Assembly: GCF_050589605.1 (NCBI RefSeq)
Contig: NZ_JBNGOO010000007.1
DNA from: Granulosicoccus sp947495035
Lineage (GTDB): Bacteria; Pseudomonadota; Gammaproteobacteria; Granulosicoccales; Granulosicoccaceae
Strand: one strand, 5' to 3'
Length of the DNA stretch: 64,000 nt
Below, piece by piece: positions 16,108-24,857 of this stretch; position 1 is the stretch's first letter; each line of letters begins with the position of its first letter. The translations under genes and the position numbers were made by a program. Under the pieces are notes generated by a model. The model had not been told where the DNA came from, searched no databases, and saw only the letters and a program-made list of their open reading frames with translations.

Positions 16108-16782
16108 TCAGACCTGGTCTTCTATCCATTGCCTGACTGCAGCAAACTTGTTCTCGAGGTGCTTTTTCAGGATAGCTGCCAGACCTTCACCATCGCGTTC
16201 TTCCAGCGCCTGGATGATCCGCTCATGTTCATCCACGGCCTGTTGCCAGCGTTCGGCGCTCATGTTGGCCAGATACCTTGCCTGCCGCACTCGGACAGCC
16301 AGCGAGCTGTACAGATTGATCAGCGTGCGGTTACCGGCCGCCTCCATGATCAGTTCATGAATACGCTGGTTATGCTTGAAATAGCCGGGCATGTCCGATG
16401 CGTGATAACGACCCAGCATCTGCTCGTGCTCGTTCTTCAGCTCCCTGATCTGGGCATCACTGATATGAGCACACGCCAGTTCGCCAGCCAGAGCCTCGAA
16501 TGCCCCCATCAGAGGGAACACTTCTTCCAGTTCCTCTACCGTGATGGCGCGAACTCGCGCACCCCGATTGGGTTCCAGAGTCAGCAGACCATCGGATGCC
16601 AGCACCTTGAGGGCTTCGCGCATGGGTGTTCGAGAGACGCCCAGTTTTTCGCAAAGCTCGCGTTCCGGAACCTTTTCGCCGGCCGTCAAGACACCCTCGA
16701 CAATCATGCTTCGCAAGCGGTCGGTCAATTCCTCGTGCAGCGAACGCCGGCTGATGGAACCGACCTGATCCAGTGCACTCAT
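16108..16782 (-). CDS. GntR-family (FadR/FCD subfamily) regulator
   Basis: 224 residues. N-terminal winged helix-turn-helix: LTDRLRSMIVEGVLTAGEKV, then ELCEKLGVSRTPMREALKVLASDGLL. C-terminal FCD helical bundle with likely metal/acid-binding histidines in FKHNQRIHELIMEAAGN and VDEHERIIQAL. FCD regulators sense organic acids. It lies 45 bp downstream of, and in the same direction as, the YdiJ-like dehydrogenase, so it probably shares that transcript and controls the divergent catabolic operon. The inverted repeat at 19795-19842 is the natural operator candidate. Confidence 0.9.
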   Translation of the reverse strand: MSALDQVGSISRRSLHEELTDRLRSMIVEGVLTAGEKVPERELCEKLGVSRTPMREALKVLASDGLLTLEPNRGARVRAITVEELEEVFPLMGAFEALAGELACAHISDAQIRELKNEHEQMLGRYHASDMPGYFKHNQRIHELIMEAAGNRTLINLYSSLAVRVRQARYLANMSAERWQQAVDEHERIIQALEERDGEGLAAILKKHLENKFAAVRQWIEDQV

Positions 16783-16827
16783 GACAAACTCCTGACCAAG
16801 GTCCGCCCATTGTATCCCGAAAGCCGT

Positions 16828-19800
16828 TCAGACAGAGCCACCGGGACTCTCCGCAGGCCGCAAGGCCATGGCCAATACCTGCACAACGTGAATGGCGTCA
16901 CGGCTTGCTCCCTCCGCGATCTGATGCCTGCACGACGTGCCATCCGCCACGACAAGCGTCTCCGTATCGGCCTGACGAACTGCCGGCAACAGACTCAGCT
17001 CCGCCATTTTCATGGACACATCGCAGGTATCCCGCCCGTAGCCGAAAGCGCCTGCCATCCCGCAGCAGCTGGAATCGATCACACTGACGGCCATCCCCGG
17101 GATCAGAGCCAGAGTCTTCTGCACGGCGCTGAACGCTCCCAGAGCCTTCTGGTGACAATGACCATGCACCAGCACCTGACTCACCGGGGCTGACAGGCTC
17201 CATTCCAGTGTACCGGCCTCATGATCCCTGATGATCAGCTCTTCCAGCAGCAGCGCATTCTCTGCCAGGCGGTCGGTATCCGCACCCGGCAACAGCGCCT
17301 TGTACTCATCACGCAGAGTCAGCAGGCAGCTGGGTTCCAGACCGACCACCGGTAGGCCTCTGTCAATCCAGGGCAACAGCGCGGCTACCATGCGTCCGGC
17401 CTCAAGCCTGGCCTGCTCGATCATACCGGTAGCCAGATAGGTCCTGCCACAGCACAGCTTGCGCTGACCAGGTGCCTGCGCCAGATGAACCCGGTAGCCG
17501 GCCGCCTGCAGAACCACTCTGGCGGCTCGCAGATTGTCAGGTTCGAACCAGGTGTTGAAGGTATCCGCCAGCAACACCACTTCCTTGCTGCCATCGCCCA
17601 CCGTATCGGTCTCGACGAACGGTCGAGCCGCCCAGACCGGTAACCGGCGGCGCGCTGAAAACCCGGACAGTGACTCTGTCATGGCGGCAACTCCCGGCAA
17701 TGTGTTGCGCAGATTCAGCAGTGTGCGAAAACGCGATGCAACGGCGGCATAACGTGGCAGATGAGCGACCAGCTTCTGGTGCAGGGTGTAACCATGTACT
17801 CTGGCTCGGGCAGCCATGACCTCCATCTTCATCTTCGCCATATCCACGCCGGTCGGACATTCACGCTGGCAGGCCTTGCAGGAGACGCACAGTTTCATCG
17901 TCTCCTGCATGGCATCGGAGCTCATGGCATCCTCGCCCAGTTGCCCGGACATGGCCAGACGCAGCGTGTTGGCCCGCCCCCGCGTCACATGCTGCTCATC
18001 ACGCGTCACCCGATAGGAAGGGCACATCACCCCGCCCTGCATCTTGCGGCAGGCACCATTGTTGTTGCACATCTCGATCGCGCCCTGCAATCCACCGCTG
18101 GCACCTGGCCAGGCAGACCAGTCCAGCTGCTGCCTGATCTCGATCATGCGATAGCCGGGACGATAGCGAAACAGTTCCCGGTCATTCATGCGTGGTGCAT
18201 TGACGATCTTGCCGGGGTTGAACAGATTGTGCGGATCGAAGCGATGCTTGATCTCGGCAAAGGCCTTGACCATCTGTTCACCGAACATCTTCGTGTGAAA
18301 TTCGGAACGCGATATGCCGTCGCCATGCTCTCCCGAATGTGAGCCCTTGTATTTCAATACCAGGTCGAAAGCCTCCTCGGCAATCTCGCGCATCGTGTTG
18401 GCATCCTTCTCCAGCTTCATGTTGAGCACGGGCCGAACATGCAGACAGCCGACTGAGGCATGCGCATACCAGGTACCGGGCGTGCCATGCCTGTTGAAGA
18501 CCTCGGTCAGTTCTGCCGTGTAATCCGCCAGATCCGGCAGATCCACGGCACAGTCCTCGACAAAGGACACCGGCTTGCCCTCTTCCTTCATCGACATCAT
18601 GATGTTGAGCCCCGCCTTTCTGACCTCCCCGATACGAGCCTGCAGGGCAGGATCCACCGCCTCGACCACCCCGCCCCAGTTCTTGCCCTTGCCCTTCCAG
18701 GTAAAGCCCAGGTCCGCCATGCGCTCATGCAACAGCTTGAGATGCTGCAGGTTCTCGGCCTCGCTATCGAAGGCGAACTCGACTATCAGCAAGGCAGCCG
18801 GGTCGCCGCGCACGAACTCCGCCACGGAGTTGCGGTACAGCTCGATGTCACGCGCGAGCGCCACCATTGTATTGTCAACCAGTTCGATGGCGTGTGGCCC
18901 GAGCTCCACCAGATGCTGGGTGGCATCCATGGCCTCATGAAAACCGGGAAAATGACAGATACCCAGAACCCGTTGTTGCGGCAAGGGCCACAGCTTGAGT
19001 TCGATGGCCGTCGAATAGGCCAGCGTTCCTTCCGAACCGACCAGCAGGTCCGCCAGCCGGTAATGACTTCTGGCCTGCTGCTCCCCATCATCAACAGATT
19101 CGTATGGCATCAGAGCATCGATGTTGTAGCCTCCGACACGCCGCAATACCGTAGGGAAGCGTTTCTGGATATTGCCGGACTCGCGTGCACCCAGACTCAG
19201 CAGCCCCTCGATGAAGGTGCGCCTGCCTCCCGTCACGCCTTCCAGTGAGGCAGGCACTTCGTCGAAACGAAGCGGTTCGCCCGAGGGCAGAATGGCGTCC
19301 ATGGCGTGCACATTGTGTCGCATCGTGCCGTAGTGAATGGAACGCTGACCACAGGAATTGTTGGCGGCCATGCCACCGATCGTGGCGCGTGAGGCCGTTG
19401 ACACATCCACCGGAAACCAGAGCCCGTGTGGTTTCAGCAATCGGTTGAGTTCATCGAGCACGATACCGGGCTGCACCACGCAACGCTGCCGCTCGACATC
19501 CAGTTCCAACAATGCATTCAGGTGCGGTGAATTATCGAGTACAAGGCCGTGGTTGACGGTCTGGCCACACTGCGAGGTCCCACCGCCGCGCGGGGTCACG
19601 GGCAGCTCAAACTCGCGCGCCAGCGCCAGTGCCGTGCGCACATCCTCGACATCCCGTGGAATGGCCACCGCCGCAGGCATCATCTGATAGATGGAGGCAT
19701 CAGTGGCATAACGCCCCCGGGTGAAGACATCACCGTGCACGGCACCAGCCATTTCGGCCTTCAGCCGCCGCAGAAATTCCGGATGAGCAGAAGAATTCAT
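16828..19800 (-). CDS. FAD/Fe-S 2-hydroxyacid dehydrogenase (YdiJ/GlcD-GlpC fusion type)
   Basis: A 990-residue fusion. Residues about 40-500: PCMH-type FAD domain (PVTPRGGGTSQCGQTVN, ATIGGMAANNSCGQRS) and the FAD-oxidase C domain (HASVGCLHVRP, SGEHGDG, NLFNPGKI). From about residue 560: CNNNGACRK...MCPSYR and CVSCKACQRECPTG, ligands for Fe-S clusters, then two CCG-type segments with HCHQKAL and SSCCGMAGAFGY. This is the architecture of E. coli YdiJ and of D-2-hydroxyglutarate/D-lactate dehydrogenases feeding the quinone pool. The substrate here is probably the acid handled by the adjacent catabolic operon. It is divergent from the aminotransferase, with the start codon inside a long inverted repeat. 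Confidence 0.88.
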   Translation of the reverse strand: MNSSAHPEFLRRLKAEMAGAVHGDVFTRGRYATDASIYQMMPAAVAIPRDVEDVRTALALAREFELPVTPRGGGTSQCGQTVNHGLVLDNSPHLNALLELDVERQRCVVQPGIVLDELNRLLKPHGLWFPVDVSTASRATIGGMAANNSCGQRSIHYGTMRHNVHAMDAILPSGEPLRFDEVPASLEGVTGGRRTFIEGLLSLGARESGNIQKRFPTVLRRVGGYNIDALMPYESVDDGEQQARSHYRLADLLVGSEGTLAYSTAIELKLWPLPQQRVLGICHFPGFHEAMDATQHLVELGPHAIELVDNTMVALARDIELYRNSVAEFVRGDPAALLIVEFAFDSEAENLQHLKLLHERMADLGFTWKGKGKNWGGVVEAVDPALQARIGEVRKAGLNIMMSMKEEGKPVSFVEDCAVDLPDLADYTAELTEVFNRHGTPGTWYAHASVGCLHVRPVLNMKLEKDANTMREIAEEAFDLVLKYKGSHSGEHGDGISRSEFHTKMFGEQMVKAFAEIKHRFDPHNLFNPGKIVNAPRMNDRELFRYRPGYRMIEIRQQLDWSAWPGASGGLQGAIEMCNNNGACRKMQGGVMCPSYRVTRDEQHVTRGRANTLRLAMSGQLGEDAMSSDAMQETMKLCVSCKACQRECPTGVDMAKMKMEVMAARARVHGYTLHQKLVAHLPRYAAVASRFRTLLNLRNTLPGVAAMTESLSGFSARRRLPVWAARPFVETDTVGDGSKEVVLLADTFNTWFEPDNLRAARVVLQAAGYRVHLAQAPGQRKLCCGRTYLATGMIEQARLEAGRMVAALLPWIDRGLPVVGLEPSCLLTLRDEYKALLPGADTDRLAENALLLEELIIRDHEAGTLEWSLSAPVSQVLVHGHCHQKALGAFSAVQKTLALIPGMAVSVIDSSCCGMAGAFGYGRDTCDVSMKMAELSLLPAVRQADTETLVVADGTSCRHQIAEGASRDAIHVVQVLAMALRPAESPGGSV

Positions 19801-19842
19801 TGCATTGCGCTTGGAAATAAATTAATAATGAATGCAAAATTC
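19795..19842. promoter_or_regulatory. Inverted-repeat operator between ydiJ-like and aminotransferase genes
   Basis: Arms read GAATTCATTGCATT from about 19794 and, on the other strand, GAATTTTGCATT from 19842, i.e. 12 matching bases with a 2-base insertion in the left arm, separated by an AT-rich centre. The left arm covers the ATG of the YdiJ-like gene. Probable site of the GntR regulator; inference. Confidence 0.5.
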
Positions 19843-19874
19843 AAATTAAGCAACTGCTTGTGGAGCCCTACCGT

Positions 19875-21041
19875 ATGCGTCAAGCTGGCCGTCACTTCCT
19901 CCAGATCCCCGGCCCCAGCGCCGTTCCGGACCGCATCCTGCAGGCCATTGCCATGCCGGTCATCGATCACCGGGGACCGGGCTTTGCCGATCTGGGCAAC
20001 CGGGTTCTGAGTGGTATCAAGACCATCTTCAAGACCGAGCAGCCGGTGGTCATCTATCCGGCGTCCGGCACCGGAGCCTGGGAGGCTGCGCTGGTCAACA
20101 CACTCAGCCCCGGAGACAAGGTGTTGATGGTGGAGACCGGTCACTTTGCCTATCTGTGGCAGCAACTTGCCCTGAAACTCGGCCTGCAACCGCAACTGAT
20201 CGAGACCGATTGGCGGCGTGCTGCCGACCCGGCGCTGATCGAAGAAGCCCTGCGCGAAGACTCCGATCACGACATCAAGGCCGTGTGCGTCGTCCATAAC
20301 GAGACCTCGACGGGCTGCACCTCGCAGATCTCGAAAATCCGTGCCGCCATCGATGCTGCCGGACATTCTGCACTGTTGATGGTGGATACGATCTCCGGTC
20401 TGGGTTCAGCCGACTTCCGCTTTGATGAGTGGGGTGTCGATGTCGCAGTATCAGGCTCTCAAAAGGGCCTGATGCTGCCGCCGGGCCTGTCATTCAATGC
20501 CGTCAGCGAAAAGGCCCTGGCGGCGAATGCCGGGGCGGGCCTGCCCAATGCCTATTGGCAGTGGCGCGACATGATCGAGGCCAACCAACGGGGCTACTTC
20601 CCCTATACCCCGGCAACCAATCTGCTGTTCGGGCTCGCCGAAGCCATTGACATGCTGCATGAGGAAGGCCTCGACAACATCTTTGCCAGGCACAAGCGAC
20701 ACGCAGCCGCTACCCGGGCAGCCGTGCAAGCCTGGGGACTGGAAGTGCAATGCACCGTCGAGGAGGAATACTCTCCCGTGCTGACGGCCGTCCGTGTACC
20801 CGATGGCACCGATGCCGATGCATTGCGCTCGGTCATTCTCGAACACTGCAACACCTCGCTGGGCAATGGCCTGTCCAAGGTTCAGGGCAAGGTCTTTCGC
20901 ATTGGCCATCTGGGTGACTTCAATGACGTCATGCTGCTGGGCACCTTGGCCGGCATCGAAATGGGCCTGCACCTGGCGCAGGCCCCTCATCAGGGCGGCG
21001 GTACACAGGCCGCGCTCGATTATCTGAAATCAAACAGCTAG
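19875..21041 (+). CDS. Class V aminotransferase, serine-glyoxylate type
   Basis: PLP enzyme of the alanine/serine-glyoxylate aminotransferase group, 388 residues. IPGPSAVPDRILQA, MPVIDHRGPGF at the N-terminus, VIYPASGTGAWEAAL (phosphate-binding), LMVDTISGLG with the PLP-ring Asp171, and SGSQKGLM with the Schiff-base Lys197 are all present. ATG at 19875 has GGAG nine bases upstream. It heads a row of same-strand genes with DctPQM, enoyl-CoA hydratase and CoA transferase, suggesting that glyoxylate or a 2-oxo acid arises in the pathway. The exact donor is unknown. Confidence 0.88.
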   Translation: MRQAGRHFLQIPGPSAVPDRILQAIAMPVIDHRGPGFADLGNRVLSGIKTIFKTEQPVVIYPASGTGAWEAALVNTLSPGDKVLMVETGHFAYLWQQLALKLGLQPQLIETDWRRAADPALIEEALREDSDHDIKAVCVVHNETSTGCTSQISKIRAAIDAAGHSALLMVDTISGLGSADFRFDEWGVDVAVSGSQKGLMLPPGLSFNAVSEKALAANAGAGLPNAYWQWRDMIEANQRGYFPYTPATNLLFGLAEAIDMLHEEGLDNIFARHKRHAAATRAAVQAWGLEVQCTVEEEYSPVLTAVRVPDGTDADALRSVILEHCNTSLGNGLSKVQGKVFRIGHLGDFNDVMLLGTLAGIEMGLHLAQAPHQGGGTQAALDYLKSNS

Positions 21042-21123
21042 ACCCTGCACAAGGCGGCGACAGTTCGCCAGCAGGTCGGCTTTTCGTCGCACTCGCGACT
21101 GAATCATCGAGGAGTAAGTCACC

Positions 21124-22104
21124 ATGAAAAGAAAGGTAACCGCCGTATTGCTCGGTGCTGCCCTGACCCTGGCAGCAGGGCAGGCAAGCGCCGAGAAGCT
21201 GATCCTGAAATTCGGCCATGTCGGTAATCCCGGCTCGCTATTCGAGGCCTCTGTCGACGAATTCGTCAAGAACGCCAATGCCAGGCTGGGTGATCGTGCC
21301 GAGGTTCAGGCATTCGGCTCCTCACAGCTTGGCAAGGACAAGGAGCTTCTGCAGAAGCTCAAACTGGGGCAGATCATGTTCGCCCTGCCCTCCTCCATCA
21401 TGTCATCGGTGGCCGATGAATTCGGTGTGTTCGAAATGCCCTATATCGTGCAGTCGCGTGAACACATGAAAGCCATACAGGCTGACATGGGAGATAGTGT
21501 CTTCGGTGCTGCGGCTGAGGAGAAGGGTTACAGGATTCTGGGCTACTTCGAAAACGGCTTTCGCCACATCACCAACAATACAAGGCCGATTGTGGTGCCG
21601 GAAGATCTCAAGGGGATCAAGCTGCGCACACCCAACGGGGAATGGCGCGTGAAGATGTTTCAGCTGTACGGCGCCAATCCCACGCCCATGGCCTTGTCCG
21701 AAGTCTTTACCGCCCTGAAGACCGGCGTCATCGACGGGCAGGAGAACCCCTACGCGCAGATCTGGTCATCCAAGTTCCAGGAAGTACAGACCTATCTGTC
21801 CATCACCGGTCATGTGTATACCCCGGCCTATGTACTCACCTCGGCCAAGGGCTTTGCCAAGCTGCCGGAAGACATCCAGAGCGATCTGCTTGCCGCGGCA
21901 CAGGAGTCACAGGATGCGGTATACGCCATGGCAGCGCAGCTGGAAACGGATCTGCTGCAGAACCTGAAAGATGCCAACGTGGAAGTCAACGAAGCCGACA
22001 CGCAGGCCTTCATCGATTCATCCGGACCGATCTACGAGGAATTCGCCAATTCGGTTGACGGAGGTGCCGAGCTGATCAGTGCGGTACAGGCCCTGGCCAG
22101 ATAG
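21124..22104 (+). CDS. dctP: TRAP transporter substrate-binding protein DctP
   Basis: Periplasmic binding protein of a TRAP transporter, 326 residues. Signal peptide MKRKVTAVLLGAALTLAAGQASA-E. LKFGHVGNPGS opens the mature protein; LKGIKLRTPNGEWRVKMFQLYGANPTPMA holds the conserved Arg (in KLRTP) that pairs with the substrate carboxylate, and DGQENPYAQIWSSKFQEVQ is the family signature. So the ligand is probably an organic acid. Strong ribosome site GAGGAG before ATG. Operon with dctQ and dctM. Confidence 0.92.
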   Translation: MKRKVTAVLLGAALTLAAGQASAEKLILKFGHVGNPGSLFEASVDEFVKNANARLGDRAEVQAFGSSQLGKDKELLQKLKLGQIMFALPSSIMSSVADEFGVFEMPYIVQSREHMKAIQADMGDSVFGAAAEEKGYRILGYFENGFRHITNNTRPIVVPEDLKGIKLRTPNGEWRVKMFQLYGANPTPMALSEVFTALKTGVIDGQENPYAQIWSSKFQEVQTYLSITGHVYTPAYVLTSAKGFAKLPEDIQSDLLAAAQESQDAVYAMAAQLETDLLQNLKDANVEVNEADTQAFIDSSGPIYEEFANSVDGGAELISAVQALAR

Positions 22105-22202
22105 TCCTGACACAAGCTGAGTCCGATATGGACGCAGAGCACACAACGTAGCCGTGCCACGCCATGGGCACGGCTACCAGTCGCCCCTTGAGAGGATTTC
22201 CA

Positions 22203-22733
22203 GTGAATCGAATCGCCCATGTACTCGAGCGCCTGCTCGAATGGTTCCTCATGCTGCTGATGGTAGGACTGACCACCATCGTCATCATTTCCGTCATCTA
22301 CCGCAAGTTCGATGCGTCCCTGTCCTGGTACGACGAAGTCGCCAGCATCGCTCTGGCATGGATTACCTACTACGGCGGTGCACTGGCAGTGCTGAAGCGC
22401 AAGCACATCGGCTTTGACAGCGTCCTGCTCGCCATTCCCATGCCAGTTCGGATGTACACGGCCGTTTTTGCCGAAGTGGTCTTTCTGGCTTTCTTCATTC
22501 TACTGGCCTGGGCTGGCTGGCAGGTACTCCTGGTTCTCGAGGGTGACACACTGGTCAGCCTGCGCTGGGTGCCGGTACAGCTCACGCAGTCGGTCATCCC
22601 CGTGGGAGCTGCGCTGTTCATCATCTGCGAGCTGTTGAGCGCCCCGGACTATCTGCGCATGGTCGGCTCGGGCGTGTCGGCCGAACATGCCGAAATCGAG
22701 GCGGAGATCGAAGCGGAGATGCAACGCACATGA
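22203..22733 (+). CDS. dctQ: TRAP transporter small membrane subunit DctQ
   Basis: A 176-residue four-helix inner-membrane protein. ILIGHT of the family: FLMLLMVGLTTIVIISVIYRKF, LSWYDEVASIALAWITYYGGALA with the typical W-DE signature, KRKHIGFD, and two further helices. The GTG at 22203 is chosen because AGAGGA precedes it; an upstream ATG at 22164 has none. Highly acidic C-terminus (EIEAEIEAEM). Stop overlaps the dctM start by ATGA. Confidence 0.88.
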   Translation: MNRIAHVLERLLEWFLMLLMVGLTTIVIISVIYRKFDASLSWYDEVASIALAWITYYGGALAVLKRKHIGFDSVLLAIPMPVRMYTAVFAEVVFLAFFILLAWAGWQVLLVLEGDTLVSLRWVPVQLTQSVIPVGAALFIICELLSAPDYLRMVGSGVSAEHAEIEAEIEAEMQRT

Positions 22734-24010
22734 TTGTTCTCGGTATCTTCATCGTTCTGGTGCTGCTGATCTGCATCAACGTCCCCATTGCCGTGGCGCT
22801 GGCGGTTGCGGCCATTTTCGGTCTGGTGATGACCGAAGGTGCCAGCTCACTGGTCACCGTTGCGCTGGACATGTATGACGGTTCCACCAAGTTCTCTCTG
22901 ATTGCCATCCCCATGTTCGTTCTGGCAGGCGCAATCATGAATGCCGGTGGCATCACCGACAAGCTGATCAATTTCGTGGCGGCCCTGATCGGCTTTGTCC
23001 GTGGTGGCCTGGGAATGGTCAACATCGGGGTATCCCTGTTCTTCGCGGAAATCTCCGGTTCGGCGGTGGCCGATGTAGCCGCACTGGGCTCGGTGATGAT
23101 TCCGCAAATGAAGAAGCGCGGTTATTCCGGCCCTCTGGCGGCAGCCATCACGTCATCCTCCGCCTCACTGGCCATCATCATTCCGCCGTCCATTCCGATG
23201 ATCGTCTATGGCGTGTCGGCCAATGCCAGCATCGAGCAACTGTTCGTGGCAGGAGTGGTGCCGGGACTGCTGGGTGCCGCAGGCCTCATGGGTGTCGCCT
23301 ACGGGTTTGCACGCAAATACAATCTGCCGACGGAAGACGCCTTCAATACCCGTCGAGTCAAGGAGACCTTCAAGGAAGCTCTGCCAACCTTTCTGTTGCC
23401 TGTCATCATTCTGGGCGGCATTTTCGGGGGCTATGTCACGGCAACCGAGGCGGCAGGACTTGCCGTACTGGTCTCCATGGGGCTGGGCCTCTATTACCGG
23501 GAAGTGAATCTGAAGCGACTGCGTCAGGCCATGATCGAAGGCGGCATTCAGACGGCCGTGGTCATGTTGCTGGTCGCAGCCTCGGTGCTGATGGGTGGCT
23601 TCCTGACCCGAGCACAAGTGCCCCAGGAACTGGCGCAGACCATGATGGACATGACCGGCAACAAGTACGTCATCCTGTTCATTCTGAACATCTTCTTTCT
23701 GATCATCGGCTTTTTCCTGCACTCGGTGGCCGCCATCATTCTGGTGGTACCCATCGTCGTGCCACTGATCGAGCTGGCGGGCATCGACCCCGTGCACTTC
23801 GGTCTGATCGTGACCCTGAACCTTGCCATCGGACAACAGACTCCCCCGGTCGCCTCGGTACTGATCACGTCATGCTCCATCGCCAAGGCCAACATATGGG
23901 ATGTCTCCAAGGTCAACGTCTATTTCGTGGCGGTACTTCTGCTGGTGCTGTTCATGTGCACCTACATACCTGCAATTCCGATGTTCCTCGTCGAATACTT
24001 CTACCGATGA
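22730..24010 (+). CDS. dctM: TRAP transporter large membrane subunit DctM
   Basis: A 426-residue inner-membrane protein with about 11-12 segments. IPMFVLAGAIMNAGGITDKLI, EISGSAVADVAALGSVMIPQMKKRGY, and ITSSSASLAIIIPPSIPMIVYG match the substrate-translocating helices of DctM; GQQTPPVASVLITSC lies in the second half. Starts within the dctQ stop codon (ATGA), so translation is coupled. With DctP and DctQ it forms a sodium-driven organic acid importer. Confidence 0.93.
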   Translation: MIVLGIFIVLVLLICINVPIAVALAVAAIFGLVMTEGASSLVTVALDMYDGSTKFSLIAIPMFVLAGAIMNAGGITDKLINFVAALIGFVRGGLGMVNIGVSLFFAEISGSAVADVAALGSVMIPQMKKRGYSGPLAAAITSSSASLAIIIPPSIPMIVYGVSANASIEQLFVAGVVPGLLGAAGLMGVAYGFARKYNLPTEDAFNTRRVKETFKEALPTFLLPVIILGGIFGGYVTATEAAGLAVLVSMGLGLYYREVNLKRLRQAMIEGGIQTAVVMLLVAASVLMGGFLTRAQVPQELAQTMMDMTGNKYVILFILNIFFLIIGFFLHSVAAIILVVPIVVPLIELAGIDPVHFGLIVTLNLAIGQQTPPVASVLITSCSIAKANIWDVSKVNVYFVAVLLLVLFMCTYIPAIPMFLVEYFYR

Positions 24011-24077
24011 GGCCTTTCGATTTTCCCTGATACCACATGTCCGACCCCATTGACGAATCACCCCCCCCGGACACCCC

Positions 24078-24857
24078 ATGAATGACAACGACGAACTACT
24101 GCTGGACGTACACGACGGCATCGGGACGGTCACGTTCAACCGACCGGCTGCTCGCAATGCACTGACCTTCGGCATGTACGAGGCTCTGGCCTCGGTATGC
24201 GAGCGCATTCTGGACAAGTCTCTCGACATCAGAGTCCTGATCATCACGGGTGCAGGTGACAGGGCGTTTGCCGCTGGAACGGATATCACGCAATTTCGCG
24301 ACTTCGAGACACCGGAAGATGCCTTGAACTACGAGCGAGAAATGGACCGGGTACTGAGCAAGCTCGAGGCTCTGCCTGTTCCGAGCATCGCGGCCATTCG
24401 CGGCGCCTGTACCGGCGGTGGCGCGGCCATTGCCGCCTGCTGTGATCTGCGCATTGCCAGTGAGGACATCCGGTTCGGATTTCCCATCGCACGTACACTG
24501 GGCAACTGCCTGTCACTGAGCAGCCTGTCCAGACTGGTTGCACTGCTGGGCGCACCCAGAACACGGGACATACTGTTGACGGCCAGGCTCATCGGCAAGG
24601 AGGAGGCATTGGCTTGTCTGTTGATCAATGAATGTGTCGCCGACCCCATGAGTCGGGCCAGGGAACTCGCCACGACACTGCAACAGCATGCACCGCTGAC
24701 GATGGCAGCCTCCAAGGAGGGGCTTCGACGCCTGAGAGAACACACCGCCGACATCAATGGAGATGACCTGATCGTACAGTGTTATACCAGTGACGATTTT
24801 CGTGAAGGCATGGACGCGTTTCTTGCCAAGCGACAACCACGGTGGCGAGGTCGATAG
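24078..24857 (+). CDS. Enoyl-CoA hydratase/isomerase family protein
   Basis: 259-residue crotonase-fold enzyme. VTFNRPAARNALTFGMYEAL opens the domain; DRAFAAGTDITQF and IRGACTGGGAAIAACCDLRIAS supply the two oxyanion-hole amides. The usual hydratase Glu pair is not obvious: after the helix the segment reads FPIARTLGNCLSLSS, so the chemistry could be hydration, isomerisation or C-C cleavage. Stop codon adjoins the CoA-transferase start directly. Member of the TRAP catabolic operon; acts on a CoA thioester made by the next gene. Confidence 0.85.
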   Translation: MNDNDELLLDVHDGIGTVTFNRPAARNALTFGMYEALASVCERILDKSLDIRVLIITGAGDRAFAAGTDITQFRDFETPEDALNYEREMDRVLSKLEALPVPSIAAIRGACTGGGAAIAACCDLRIASEDIRFGFPIARTLGNCLSLSSLSRLVALLGAPRTRDILLTARLIGKEEALACLLINECVADPMSRARELATTLQQHAPLTMAASKEGLRRLREHTADINGDDLIVQCYTSDDFREGMDAFLAKRQPRWRGR

